Shown one piece after another: positions 1 to 7,979 of a stretch of 64,000 bases of DNA. The position numbers and the translations under genes are program-made. The stretch is from Sphingobacteriales bacterium (GTDB lineage: Bacteria; Bacteroidota; Bacteroidia; Chitinophagales; UBA2359). Every line of letters begins with the position of its first letter. Within the stretch, counting starts at the first letter, position 1. The stretch spans positions 62,001 through 126,000 of the forward strand of contig JADJJT010000002.1 in the NCBI GenBank assembly GCA_016706405.1, written 5' to 3'. The notes beneath the pieces are model-generated. The model was not told the DNA's origin. It did not search any database and worked only from the letters and a program-made list of their open reading frames with translations.

Positions 1-1194
1 GTTATTGATAATGAAAATATATGCTTGGCTAAATACACTTATAATGCCTCCGGAGACCTAACCGTTAAATTTACAGATGCCTCTAAAACCGATGGAATAG
101 ATGATATTATTACAAACTGGACTTGGACGTTTGGAGACGGCACAGCCAGCAACGAACAAAATCCGGAGCATGTTTTTACTGCCAATGGATTTTATGATGT
201 TTGCTTAACCATTACTACCAAATCCGGATGCACCAATACCATTTGCAACACCATTAATCTTAGCAATACCGGCTCGCTTTGTGGTATAATTACTGCCGCC
301 GATCTTATTTTTGACTTTGATGCGACTGTTTATTTAATATACCACGACCCAATTGAGGAAACCTTAATAGCCATAGACAGCACCTTTATTGATAACGACA
401 GCCTAAATATGGGCAAATTTTGCTTTGAAAACATTACCCCCGGATTTTACCTAATTAAAGCAGGGCTTAACCCCGCTTCAAAAGATTACGACAACTACCT
501 CCCAACTTATTACGCATCGGTAGCAAACTGGAGCGAAGCCACACCCATTGAAGTAAAAAAAGGAGAAACCCAAAATATTACATTTAATTTAATTCCCGGA
601 GAAAACCCCGGCGGCCCTGCCTTTATTGGTGGCTATATTGCCGACGGCGCGGGCAAACAAACTGGTGGCAACCCATCCTCTAATATTAGTGTTATTTTAC
701 TTAACGAGAACCAAACACCCATAGCCCAAACCCTTACAAATGCTATTGGTAATTACCAGTTCGAAAATTTACCCTATGGCAACTATTATATAACCACCGA
801 TGTACTAAACAAAACATCAGACAAACAAGCAATTAGCCTTAGCGCCGACACCCCTAACCCCCAAAACATAGACTTTGAAGTAAATAACAACCACGTAAAT
901 GCTACCAACACCACCGCTATTGATGAATTGCTCATTGAAACATGGATTGATTGCTTCTATGGCAACCCTAATCCGGTTATTAATCTTTTATCGGTGTATG
1001 TTTGTGCAAATGAATCATTTTCGGCCACCATACAATTTTTTAGTGCAGACTCAGGAACGGCCATTTATAATTTGAATGTAAATATCGTTCCGGGACTTAA
1101 TATTTTTAATATTAATGCCGGATGGCTGCCTGCCGGTGCTTATATTTGTAAATTGTCGCCAAGCGGCTATGGTTTTGTCTTTGTTAAATTGTAA
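1..1194 (+). CDS. T9SS-secreted PKD-domain protein, 5' truncated by window edge
   Basis: The frame is open to base 1, so the true start lies outside the window; the TTG at 25 is not a credible start. The visible part opens with a PKD domain (motif WTFGDGTASNEQNPEHVF, then a GFYDVCLTI strand). Two carboxypeptidase-regulatory or prealbumin-like beta-sandwich modules follow; each has the pattern 'G-x-Y-x-F-x-N-L-P-x-G-x-Y'. The last ~85 residues (from NPNPVINLLSVYV to the terminal FVFVKL) look like a type A T9SS sorting domain: an NPNP opening, a G-x-N-x-F strand and a final short hydrophobic strand. This implies export by the Por machinery and cell-surface anchoring. The exact function is unknown. 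A tlpA-like gene follows after 62 bp. Confidence 0.8.
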   Translation, partial: VIDNENICLAKYTYNASGDLTVKFTDASKTDGIDDIITNWTWTFGDGTASNEQNPEHVFTANGFYDVCLTITTKSGCTNTICNTINLSNTGSLCGIITAADLIFDFDATVYLIYHDPIEETLIAIDSTFIDNDSLNMGKFCFENITPGFYLIKAGLNPASKDYDNYLPTYYASVANWSEATPIEVKKGETQNITFNLIPGENPGGPAFIGGYIADGAGKQTGGNPSSNISVILLNENQTPIAQTLTNAIGNYQFENLPYGNYYITTDVLNKTSDKQAISLSADTPNPQNIDFEVNNNHVNATNTTAIDELLIETWIDCFYGNPNPVINLLSVYVCANESFSATIQFFSADSGTAIYNLNVNIVPGLNIFNINAGWLPAGAYICKLSPSGYGFVFVKL

Positions 1195-1256
1195 AACACT
1201 AAAAAAAGGTAAAAGCATGGTGTTTGTGCAAACAAAGCATTTGCGAAATATACATA

Positions 1257-1751
1257 ATGAATAAATACACTGTCATTTTTAATGCCGTAGCAGTGCTTTT
1301 TATTGCTGCTATGGTTTATTGTTTGTTTGTGGGATGTAATAGGCAAGGTATTGCCTTGCAAAAACTTAACTTATACACACTAAACGGAGAACTCGTAAAT
1401 TGGGATACCCTTAAAGGTAAAACCATAGTGGCTAATTTTTGGGCTACCTGGTGCGGCCCATGCCTTCAGGAGAAACCTTTTTTAGAACAAGCACGCTTAG
1501 CACTTGAAAAAGAAGGCGTTGTATTTTTAACAATATCAGAAGAAGACACAACAACCATAGCCCAATATAAAAACCAAAAAAAATATGGGTTTACCTACCT
1601 GAAAAGTGATAATAATTTTAAGATGCTGGGCATTTTTAGTATTCCGCAAACTTATATTATAAACAAAGAAGGCAAGGTAATACACAGCCAGTTAGGTGGG
1701 CGCAACTGGGCAAACCCCGAAAGTTTAGACCTTATTAGGCAGGCATTGTAA
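1257..1751 (+). CDS. TlpA/ResA-family thioredoxin-like protein
   Basis: Membrane-tethered periplasmic thiol-disulfide oxidoreductase of the TlpA/ResA type. The catalytic WCGPC motif sits in FWATWCGPCLQEKP. A thioredoxin fold follows, with the cis-proline region FSIPQTYIINKEGKV. The ATG at 1257 is preferred over an upstream in-frame start at 1224 because it begins immediately before a hydrophobic signal or anchor (about residues 5-25). That segment ends in LFVGC, so the protein may be a lipoprotein, although the lipobox is imperfect. Length (164 aa) is normal for the family. Likely roles are reduction of apocytochrome c or periplasmic disulfides; the substrate cannot be told. It ends 8 bp before the convergent yjbR-like gene. 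Confidence 0.85.
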   Translation: MNKYTVIFNAVAVLFIAAMVYCLFVGCNRQGIALQKLNLYTLNGELVNWDTLKGKTIVANFWATWCGPCLQEKPFLEQARLALEKEGVVFLTISEEDTTTIAQYKNQKKYGFTYLKSDNNFKMLGIFSIPQTYIINKEGKVIHSQLGGRNWANPESLDLIRQAL

Positions 1752-1759
1752 TTGCAAAT

Positions 1760-2113
1760 TTATTTCTCGTTACTTGTTCGCCGAACTAATTCAGCTAATT
1801 TTTTAGGCGCAACCTCGCAAAAGGCAACGGTTAAGGCTTCTGCAAACAAATCTTCTTGTACGTTTTGCAGGGCTATTAAAGTCCAGCCTTGTTTACCCCA
1901 CTTATTGTTTACGGCATAAACATTTGTTTTATCTGCCATCGAAAAAACGTTTTGGCAAATCTCTGATAGTTTAAGACATGCTATTTTATTAGTAGCATCG
2001 CAGGTGGCAAATATTTTCTTTTTTACCCTAAACGAAGTTTTCTCGAAATGTGGCTCTTCTGTTGTTTCCGGAAATGATAGTGCTAATTTCCGGAAGGTTT
2101 CAATAGATACCAT
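1760..2113 (-). CDS. MmcQ/YjbR family protein
   Basis: Small (117 aa) cytosolic protein of the MmcQ/YjbR (CyaY-like fold) family. It has the typical opening 'ETFRKLALSFPETTEEPHF' with the conserved P-E-T-x-E-x-P-H-F. A strand R-V-x-x-K-I-F-A follows, and then an N-N-K-W-G-K-x-G-W segment near residue 70 (family consensus W-x-x-V). Members have been described as DNA-binding in structure-based annotation, but no enzymatic role is established. It is convergent with the tlpA-like gene and downstream of malic enzyme on the same strand (30-bp gap), so it may be co-transcribed with it. Confidence 0.8.
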   Translation of the reverse strand: MVSIETFRKLALSFPETTEEPHFEKTSFRVKKKIFATCDATNKIACLKLSEICQNVFSMADKTNVYAVNNKWGKQGWTLIALQNVQEDLFAEALTVAFCEVAPKKLAELVRRTSNEK

Positions 2114-2143
2114 ATTTTGAGCTTGTTGTTTAAAACTAATTTA

Positions 2144-3337
2144 TCAAATAGCTGCTTGTACGGCCTTAGCAACAATTGGTGCAACAGTAGTATCTAAAGT
2201 GGAGGGCAAAATACGGTCGGCGGTGGGGTTGGGTATGCAGTTAGCCAAGGCATAAGCGGCAGCTAATTTCATGGCGGGCGTTATATGCGTTGCGCCACCA
2301 TCTAAAGCACCCCTAAAAATAGCCGGAAAAGCTAATACATTGTTTATCTGGTTTGGAAAATCGCTTCGCCCTGTACCGACTACGGCTGCGCCACCTGCAA
2401 AAGCATCGGCAGGCAATATTTCGGGGGTGGGGTTGGCCAAAGCAAACACTATAGGGTTTGGTGCCATGGTTCTAATATCTTCGCTTTGTAATAATCCGGG
2501 GCCGCTTACTCCAATAAACACATCGGCATATCTTAGGGCAAGACGCAAATCGCCATCAAACCTTTGTAAATTGGTATAGTTTAACAAATCTTGCTTTACC
2601 CAATTTAAGCCGCGTCTTTTGGGGCCAATAATACCTTGACTGTCGCAAACAATAATATCTTTAACGGGTGTACATGCAGACCCCGAATAACCCTGGCACG
2701 ACAGCATTTTGGCAATAGCCACGCCGGCGGCACCCGCGCCGCATATTACAACACGTATATCTTGCATTTGTTTGTTGGTAACTTTAAGGGCGTTTATTAG
2801 TGCTGCCAACTGCACAATGGCTGTTCCGTGTTGGTCGTCATGGAAAACCGGGATGCCCAGGTCTTGTAGGGCATCTTCAATTACAAAACAGTTTGGTGCG
2901 GCTATATCTTCTAAGTTGATGCCGCCAAAAACCGGAGCTATCATTCGAACAGCTTTTATTATTTCATCCGGATTTGGGTTTTTGGGGTCGCTAACCTGCA
3001 AACAAATCGGAAAAGCATCAATATTGGCAAACTTTTTAAACAGTAAAGCTTTGCCTTCCATAACGGGTATGGCACCTAAGGCGCCAATATTGCCCAAGCC
3101 CAGCACCGCCGACCCATCGGTAACAACGGCAACCGTATTGTATTTAATAGTTAGCTCTTTGGCGAGGTTAGGGTTTTGCTGAATGCGCAAGCAAGGCTCG
3201 GCTACACCGGGCGTATAAGCTAACGATAAATCGTCTAAGGTATTAACTTGAATTTTGCTCCTTACTTCAATTTTGCCGTGGTATTGGCGGTGCATGTTTA
3301 CCGAACGTTCGGCATAGTTTTCTGTCGTTATGGACAT
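2144..3337 (-). CDS. NAD(P)-dependent malic enzyme (short form)
   Basis: Oxaloacetate-decarboxylating malate dehydrogenase, converting malate to pyruvate, CO2 and NAD(P)H. The malic N-domain is recognisable from 'SLAYTPGVAEPCLRI' and 'VTDGSAVLGLGNIGALGA'. The catalytic/metal region is 'INLEDIAAPNCFVIEDAL' and 'VFHDDQHGTAIVQLAAL'. The Rossmann domain starts at 'RVVICGAGAAGVAIAKML'. At 397 aa it ends after the malic domains and lacks the ~330-aa phosphotransacetylase-like C-terminal domain found in the long MaeB type. It is therefore comparable to short bacterial enzymes such as YtsJ. The stop codon is clean and the C-terminus 'VAPIVAKAVQAAI' is typical, so this is not a truncation. Confidence 0.93.
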   Translation of the reverse strand: MSITTENYAERSVNMHRQYHGKIEVRSKIQVNTLDDLSLAYTPGVAEPCLRIQQNPNLAKELTIKYNTVAVVTDGSAVLGLGNIGALGAIPVMEGKALLFKKFANIDAFPICLQVSDPKNPNPDEIIKAVRMIAPVFGGINLEDIAAPNCFVIEDALQDLGIPVFHDDQHGTAIVQLAALINALKVTNKQMQDIRVVICGAGAAGVAIAKMLSCQGYSGSACTPVKDIIVCDSQGIIGPKRRGLNWVKQDLLNYTNLQRFDGDLRLALRYADVFIGVSGPGLLQSEDIRTMAPNPIVFALANPTPEILPADAFAGGAAVVGTGRSDFPNQINNVLAFPAIFRGALDGGATHITPAMKLAAAYALANCIPNPTADRILPSTLDTTVAPIVAKAVQAAI

Positions 3338-3471
3338 AAATTGGGTTGGTTAATTTAGCGTTCTTAAAAAATTATAAGTGTATAGACGTGCAACGCACTT
3401 GAGGGGGGCAAAAAATAAAAAAAGCAGCCTTTTATTTGCTAAGACTACTTAACTTAACGAGCATTTAAAAG

Positions 3472-3545
<74 letters not shown>

Positions 3546-3586
3546 TTTGTTTTTATTTTTTAGTGTCGGTGGTTTATTCGAACGGG

Positions 3587-3617
3587 CAAAGTTACGTTAT
3601 TGTATTTTCATTTTCAA
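3587..3617 (-). promoter_or_regulatory. Bacteroidota-type promoter for tRNA-Pro
   Basis: On the minus strand a TTG (-33 element, 3615-3617) is followed by a 20-nt spacer and then TAACTTTG, an exact match to TAnnTTTG. The box lies ~40 nt upstream of the mature tRNA 5' end. Confidence 0.55.
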
Positions 3618-3630
3618 AAAAAAACTTGTG

Positions 3631-3638
3631 TAAATTTG
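3631..3638 (+). promoter_or_regulatory. -7 box abutting the start codon at 3643
   Basis: TAAATTTG matches the Bacteroidota -7 consensus TAnnTTTG and ends only 4 nt before the ATG at 3643. The transcript would have almost no 5' leader. No clear TTG is present at the -33 position, only a T-rich stretch. Confidence 0.4.
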
Positions 3639-3642
3639 CTCT

Positions 3643-4746
3643 ATGAAACAAGTATCGGTTGTGGTCAAATTTTTAAGAGATGCATTAGTAAATTTTAGAT
3701 GCGTTTTTACGTGTTTTTTCCTGCTTATTTCCGGATATGGTTCTTATTTTACCTATGCGTATAACCAATATCCAATACCAAATACCTATTTTTTGCCTAA
3801 TCCACAAAGTGGTATTTGCGTAAACAATATGGCTGTTTATAGCTGTGCGCCCCAGTACAATGCGGATAGCCAGCAAGAAGAACAACAACATCATCAAGAT
3901 TATTATTTTAATTATAACAATTATATTAACGTGTCTGACTGCCAGCTTTTAGAGGTATATTGGCTTAACGATAATAACCAACCTTATATCCACTGGGCCC
4001 TTGGCATGGACGGGCAACCTGTTGTGTATTATTATTCTTACTATCCGGATGGCTATTTACAATACCTTACCGCTTACAATCAATATGGGCAATGGCTAAT
4101 GGAGTGGGGGTATCAATACGTTGTGCAACAAAATGCTTCTTCGGCACCTCAACTTAGCAGCATGTACCATAATATTGGCAATATTTTAGTTAGCTGTACC
4201 CAATACACCTACTTCAGACAGTCGGCTAATTACAACAAACCACAAATAGCCACTATACAAACCACTAATAGCCAAAACCCACAGCAAATTAATACCGAAA
4301 CTTTTGTGTATAGCCATAATGGAGGCCGCGCTACCGCTACACTTACCAACCAAGATGGGCAACTACTAAACCGACAAGAAATTACTTACAACAAGCAAGG
4401 CAAAATAATCCGGAAAACCGGCACTACCGGCCCAATACAAACCTACACCTACACCCCATTCGACAGCTTACAACAAAAATTATTGCGCTCTTCGTTCCGC
4501 GGCGATACCCTTTACCACGAATTGCACACTTATAATAAGGCACAAGTAGTAACTAATAGCAGCCAATTAAAAACCAATCCTGCCGGATATAATTATAAGA
4601 ACAAAGGGCTGCCACCTGCTAACTACGAAAAAAATTTTTACCACTACTATTACGATGGTTTTGGCTTGATACGCATGTTGTGGCCCGAGTTAAATGAGGC
4701 GCAAAATCAGCCTCCGGCTTTAATATATACCTGGACTTTGCGCTGA
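3643..4746 (+). CDS. Secreted Asn/Gln/Tyr-rich protein, unknown function
   Basis: 367 aa, not recognised as a named family. A basic N-terminus is followed by a hydrophobic segment (CVFTCFFLLISGYGSYFTYA, about residues 24-43), consistent with a signal peptide or anchor. The next ~60 residues are extremely rich in Tyr, Asn and Gln, with a short 'QQEEQQHHQDYYFNYNN' stretch. The C-terminal half contains loosely repeated 'Y-N-x-x-G-x-I-x-R-K-T-G' and 'YYYDGFGLIRMLW' units that resemble RHS/YD-type beta-strand repeats. An independent transcription unit is suggested by the -7 box just upstream. No T9SS sorting domain is visible. Confidence 0.6.
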   Translation: MKQVSVVVKFLRDALVNFRCVFTCFFLLISGYGSYFTYAYNQYPIPNTYFLPNPQSGICVNNMAVYSCAPQYNADSQQEEQQHHQDYYFNYNNYINVSDCQLLEVYWLNDNNQPYIHWALGMDGQPVVYYYSYYPDGYLQYLTAYNQYGQWLMEWGYQYVVQQNASSAPQLSSMYHNIGNILVSCTQYTYFRQSANYNKPQIATIQTTNSQNPQQINTETFVYSHNGGRATATLTNQDGQLLNRQEITYNKQGKIIRKTGTTGPIQTYTYTPFDSLQQKLLRSSFRGDTLYHELHTYNKAQVVTNSSQLKTNPAGYNYKNKGLPPANYEKNFYHYYYDGFGLIRMLWPELNEAQNQPPALIYTWTLR

Positions 4747-4804
4747 AATACTTTGTTTATAATATACAATCGTTAAGCGCACTAAGCGCACAAATTCTAA
4801 AAAT

Positions 4805-5913
4805 TTAAAATAACAACCGTATTTGCTGGCCATTATTTTTTTGTTCGTTTTGAACTTGCTGTTGTTGGCTTAAATAGAGGTTAATTATTTTGGGAAAAGC
4901 ATACTGACTTAGCTCATTATTAGGCATCTTTAGCCAATCGGCGGGCAGCAAATGCGTTTGAGGGTGCAGGGGCAACTCGTAAAAGCAGGCAAATACCGTT
5001 TGATGTGTTAGTTGTTGCCTAAAAATTGGCGATACCTGCCGAACTAACTGCAAAAAATTGTTTGGCAACCACTCCGGATGAAATTGGGTATGGCCTGTAA
5101 AACTTGTAAAATCATGTAATTGCCGCGTTTCAACCACCGGAAACTGCCATAAATCTTGCCAAATATCTTTACCTGTTCGTTTGTGTATAAGGGTTTGATC
5201 GTCATATTGCATGACAAAATAATGAAAAAACCTATCAGTACGTTGTATTTTTTTGGCTTTAACTGGCAGCCTGTTCACTTGGTTAGTTAAAAAGGCTTGG
5301 CAATGCGTTTGCAAAGGGCAGTTGTTGCAATTAGGATTTAAAGGCACACATTGCAGCGCACCAAAATCCATAATAGCTTGGTTAAAATGTGCAGGCGGCG
5401 CACCTTCTAATAAAATTTGGGCTGCCTGCGCAAATTGTTTTTTGCCCACTGTACTGTCAATGGGGGTTTCTATGCCCAAATAGCGCGCTAATACCCGGTA
5501 AACATTGCCATCAACAACAGCGTGGGGCAAATTATAAGCAAACGAGGCAATAGCTGCGGCGGTATAAGCACCTATCCCTTTTAATGCCAGCAGGCCATCA
5601 TAAGTATCCGGAAAAACTCCTTGCAACTCGTTGGCAATAATACGCGCGGTTTGCAGTAAATTTCGTGCCCTTGAATAATAACCCAATCCCTCCCAAAGCC
5701 GCATTACTGCATCGGTGGGCATATTGGCCAAGTGGGTTAGGGTGGGGCAGGCTTCAATAAAACGCAAATAATATGGTAAGCCCTGCTCAACGCGGGTTTG
5801 TTGCAAAATTACCTCCGACAACCATATTAAATAGGGTCGGTTGTGTTTTTCCAAGGCAGGTTGCGTTTGTTTTGCGCCCACCATTGCAGTAAATCGGCAG
5901 TAAACCTATGCAC
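4805..5913 (-). CDS. mutY: A/G-specific adenine glycosylase MutY, frame broken near its N-terminus
   Basis: Base-excision repair glycosylase that removes adenine mispaired with 8-oxoG. The main frame (from 5884) carries 'WLSEVILQQTRVEQG' with the catalytic Glu region, the helix-hairpin-helix 'ALKGIGAYTAAAIASFA' with the catalytic Asp in 'AVVDGNVYRVLARY', and the 4Fe-4S cysteines in 'CVPLNPNCNNCPLQTHC'. A NUDIX-like 8-oxoG-sensing domain follows. The expected N-terminus (LLQWWAQNKRNLPWKNTTDP) is encoded in another frame, from GTG at 5913. It joins the main frame exactly at P-Y if one base is restored in the GGG at 5834-5836. The nominal start at 5884 would give a wrong N-terminus. The break is either a sequencing error or a disabling mutation. 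Confidence 0.9.
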
Positions 5914-6312
5914 AAAAAATAAAATAAAATTTTTATGGTTTATTTATCTTGATTTTAACCGTTTTAAAATCAATGTTAAAGATGGTTAGTTTTCAGTTGC
6001 CAATTGGGCAAGCTTACAAAAAAAATACAGTTAATTAATTAATTTTGCGCAAACAAGAAACAAGAAATAAAAAAAAATTATTCAAAAACTTTAATTAATA
6101 ACACAAAGATACAGCTTATAGAGCCAATTTGAGACCTTAACTAATTTATTAGAAGGTGTATGAAATTCGTTAAACGCGAAAGGAGATGCTGCCCATCTGA
6201 ACGTATTTAAACAATTTCCGGAAAAATAAGTATTGATAAAACACTTGAATCAAAATAGCACTTTCCGGATAAAACATAATCATTGTATTTAGCTTTTAAA
6301 TTATAATACTTT
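5914..6312. other. Intergenic region, no gene seen
   Basis: About 400 bp of AT-rich DNA between divergent mutY and the 6313 gene. It has short A/T runs and two TCCGGA palindromes near 6222 and 6265. I see no tRNA, hairpin with U-tract or conserved ORF. Promoters for both genes must lie here, but I see no clear two-element match. Confidence 0.5.
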
Positions 6313-7896
6313 ATGGCCATTATTAATACCGACCTGTTTGAGCTAATAAAAGCCTTAGAACCTGCCGAAAAAGCTTATTTTAAACGATATGCCTACAAAC
6401 AGCAAAGCAGCCAAACAACAAACCTTGATGCAAATTCAAAACAAAATCCTTATTTGCAACTTTTTGACGCTATTGATAAACAAACTGCCTACGATGAAGC
6501 AAAATTGCTGACAAAATTTGCCAAACAAAATTTTGCCAAACAATTCTCGGTGGCAAAAAATTATTTATATAATCTTATTTTAGACTGTCTTTGCGAGTAC
6601 GACTCTAATCGCAGCAATTATACAAAAACGATAACCTTGTTTTTACAAGCCAATGCCTTAGAACGCCGCGAACTAAGTAAACACGCTGTAAAAAAGCTCG
6701 ACAATGCCCGGAAAGCCGCACTCGAAAGCGATTTGCAACCCTTTGCCGCTCAAATATCATATGATGCTTACAAACAAACACCTGTTACACAAATTGACGA
6801 GCGGACGGAGTTAATAACAGCAGCCCGTTTAAATGCTTTGCAATTTGCCGAAGAAATGACCTTAAACGACCTTAACAACGAAATTTTCCGGATGCAGGCA
6901 GAAACAGGTCTGCACCTTCGCAACGAAGAAATGACAGCGCGCTTATCAACTATATTAAATCATCCTTTATTAAGCGCACCGCCAACCAATCTTAGTTTTG
7001 GCGCGCAATTGCTTTATCACCAAATTTATATGCAGGCATATTATATGCAGCAGCAACACCAGTTGGTATATCAACATGCCAGGCAGCGACTCGACTTGTT
7101 TTTAAACGATGCCAACAAGCAAAAACAACGCCCTACCGATTATTTTGTTAGTTTAGACTCGGTACTGATTTCATTACTATCAGACGGCAGCCAACTGGCC
7201 GAGTTTGATGTATTAATTGAGCAATTTCATAATTTACAGCAGCAGCATGCCGAAGTTCCTTTTCCCAAAAAACTGCAACGCTTAGCTTTTTCGAGGTATT
7301 ACCAGTTTAGATTGGTGCGTTACGTCAATACCTACGAAATGGACAAGGCCCTGCCTTATGCCGCCGAGGTAATTTCGCGGTTAAATGAGTATAATTTTCA
7401 GCCTTCTATGGCTATTTTGTTTAGATTTAATGCTGCCTGTGTGTTTTTTTACAATGGCAAATACCCCGAAGCGCTTGATGCCGTCCTCGAAATAATTAAC
7501 GACAAACAAGCCGAACAAGAAGCCGCCGACAATTATGCTTTTGCCAAAATTCTATTTTTACTTATTCATTTTGAGCTGGGCAACGACCTGCTGCTCGAAA
7601 ATGCCGCCCGCTCGACTTACCGCTTTTTGCAAGGACGGCAGCGATTATTTAAAACCGAAGGACTTATTCTTAAATTTATCCGGAAAGCAATTGACCAACC
7701 CGATTTTAAACCAACTACTCCTTTGTATAAAGAACTGCATGACGAACTTAAAGCACTCCTCCAGGCCGAACCATCTGAACAAAGAGCCCTTACTTATTTT
7801 GAATTTATGTACTATTTAGAAAGCAAGATACAAGGTGTGCCGCTACCCCGTTATTTCGAACAACTTAGAAATCAGTTAGGTCAACAAAAAAACTAA
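6313..7896 (+). CDS. Conserved helical cytosolic protein, function unknown
   Basis: 527 aa with no signal peptide, no transmembrane segment and no enzymatic motif that I can recognise. The sequence is almost entirely amphipathic helix and opens with 'LFELIKALEPAEKAYFKRYA'. Later segments such as 'ALPYAAEVISRLNEYNFQP', 'NAACVFFYNGKYPEALDAVL' and 'NYAFAKILFLLIHFELGND' have the spacing of tetratricopeptide-like helical hairpins. Proteins of this kind occur as unannotated families in Bacteroidota. I infer a scaffold role only from the fold. Transcription probably ends at the hairpin at 7941-7970, shared with the convergent subtilisin gene. Confidence 0.7.
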   Translation: MAIINTDLFELIKALEPAEKAYFKRYAYKQQSSQTTNLDANSKQNPYLQLFDAIDKQTAYDEAKLLTKFAKQNFAKQFSVAKNYLYNLILDCLCEYDSNRSNYTKTITLFLQANALERRELSKHAVKKLDNARKAALESDLQPFAAQISYDAYKQTPVTQIDERTELITAARLNALQFAEEMTLNDLNNEIFRMQAETGLHLRNEEMTARLSTILNHPLLSAPPTNLSFGAQLLYHQIYMQAYYMQQQHQLVYQHARQRLDLFLNDANKQKQRPTDYFVSLDSVLISLLSDGSQLAEFDVLIEQFHNLQQQHAEVPFPKKLQRLAFSRYYQFRLVRYVNTYEMDKALPYAAEVISRLNEYNFQPSMAILFRFNAACVFFYNGKYPEALDAVLEIINDKQAEQEAADNYAFAKILFLLIHFELGNDLLLENAARSTYRFLQGRQRLFKTEGLILKFIRKAIDQPDFKPTTPLYKELHDELKALLQAEPSEQRALTYFEFMYYLESKIQGVPLPRYFEQLRNQLGQQKN

Positions 7897-7935
7897 ACGC
7901 ACCAAACCAAATGGGTACAAACAAATAAAACAAGA

Positions 7936-7975
7936 AAAAAAGCCACACTTAACAACAATTAGGTGTGGCTTTTCA
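7936..7975. terminator. Bidirectional rho-independent terminator
   Basis: The inverted repeat AGCCACAC...GTGTGGCT has an A-rich run on its left and TTTT on its right. It therefore functions for both the plus-strand gene ending at 7896 and the minus-strand gene ending at 7980. Confidence 0.75.
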
Positions 7976-7979
7976 AATT

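Noticed and set aside
2271..3182. Plus-strand ORFs opposite malic enzyme
   Set aside because: Shadow frames of a strongly conserved enzyme; composition (Ala/Ser/Pro/Ile) is typical of antisense.
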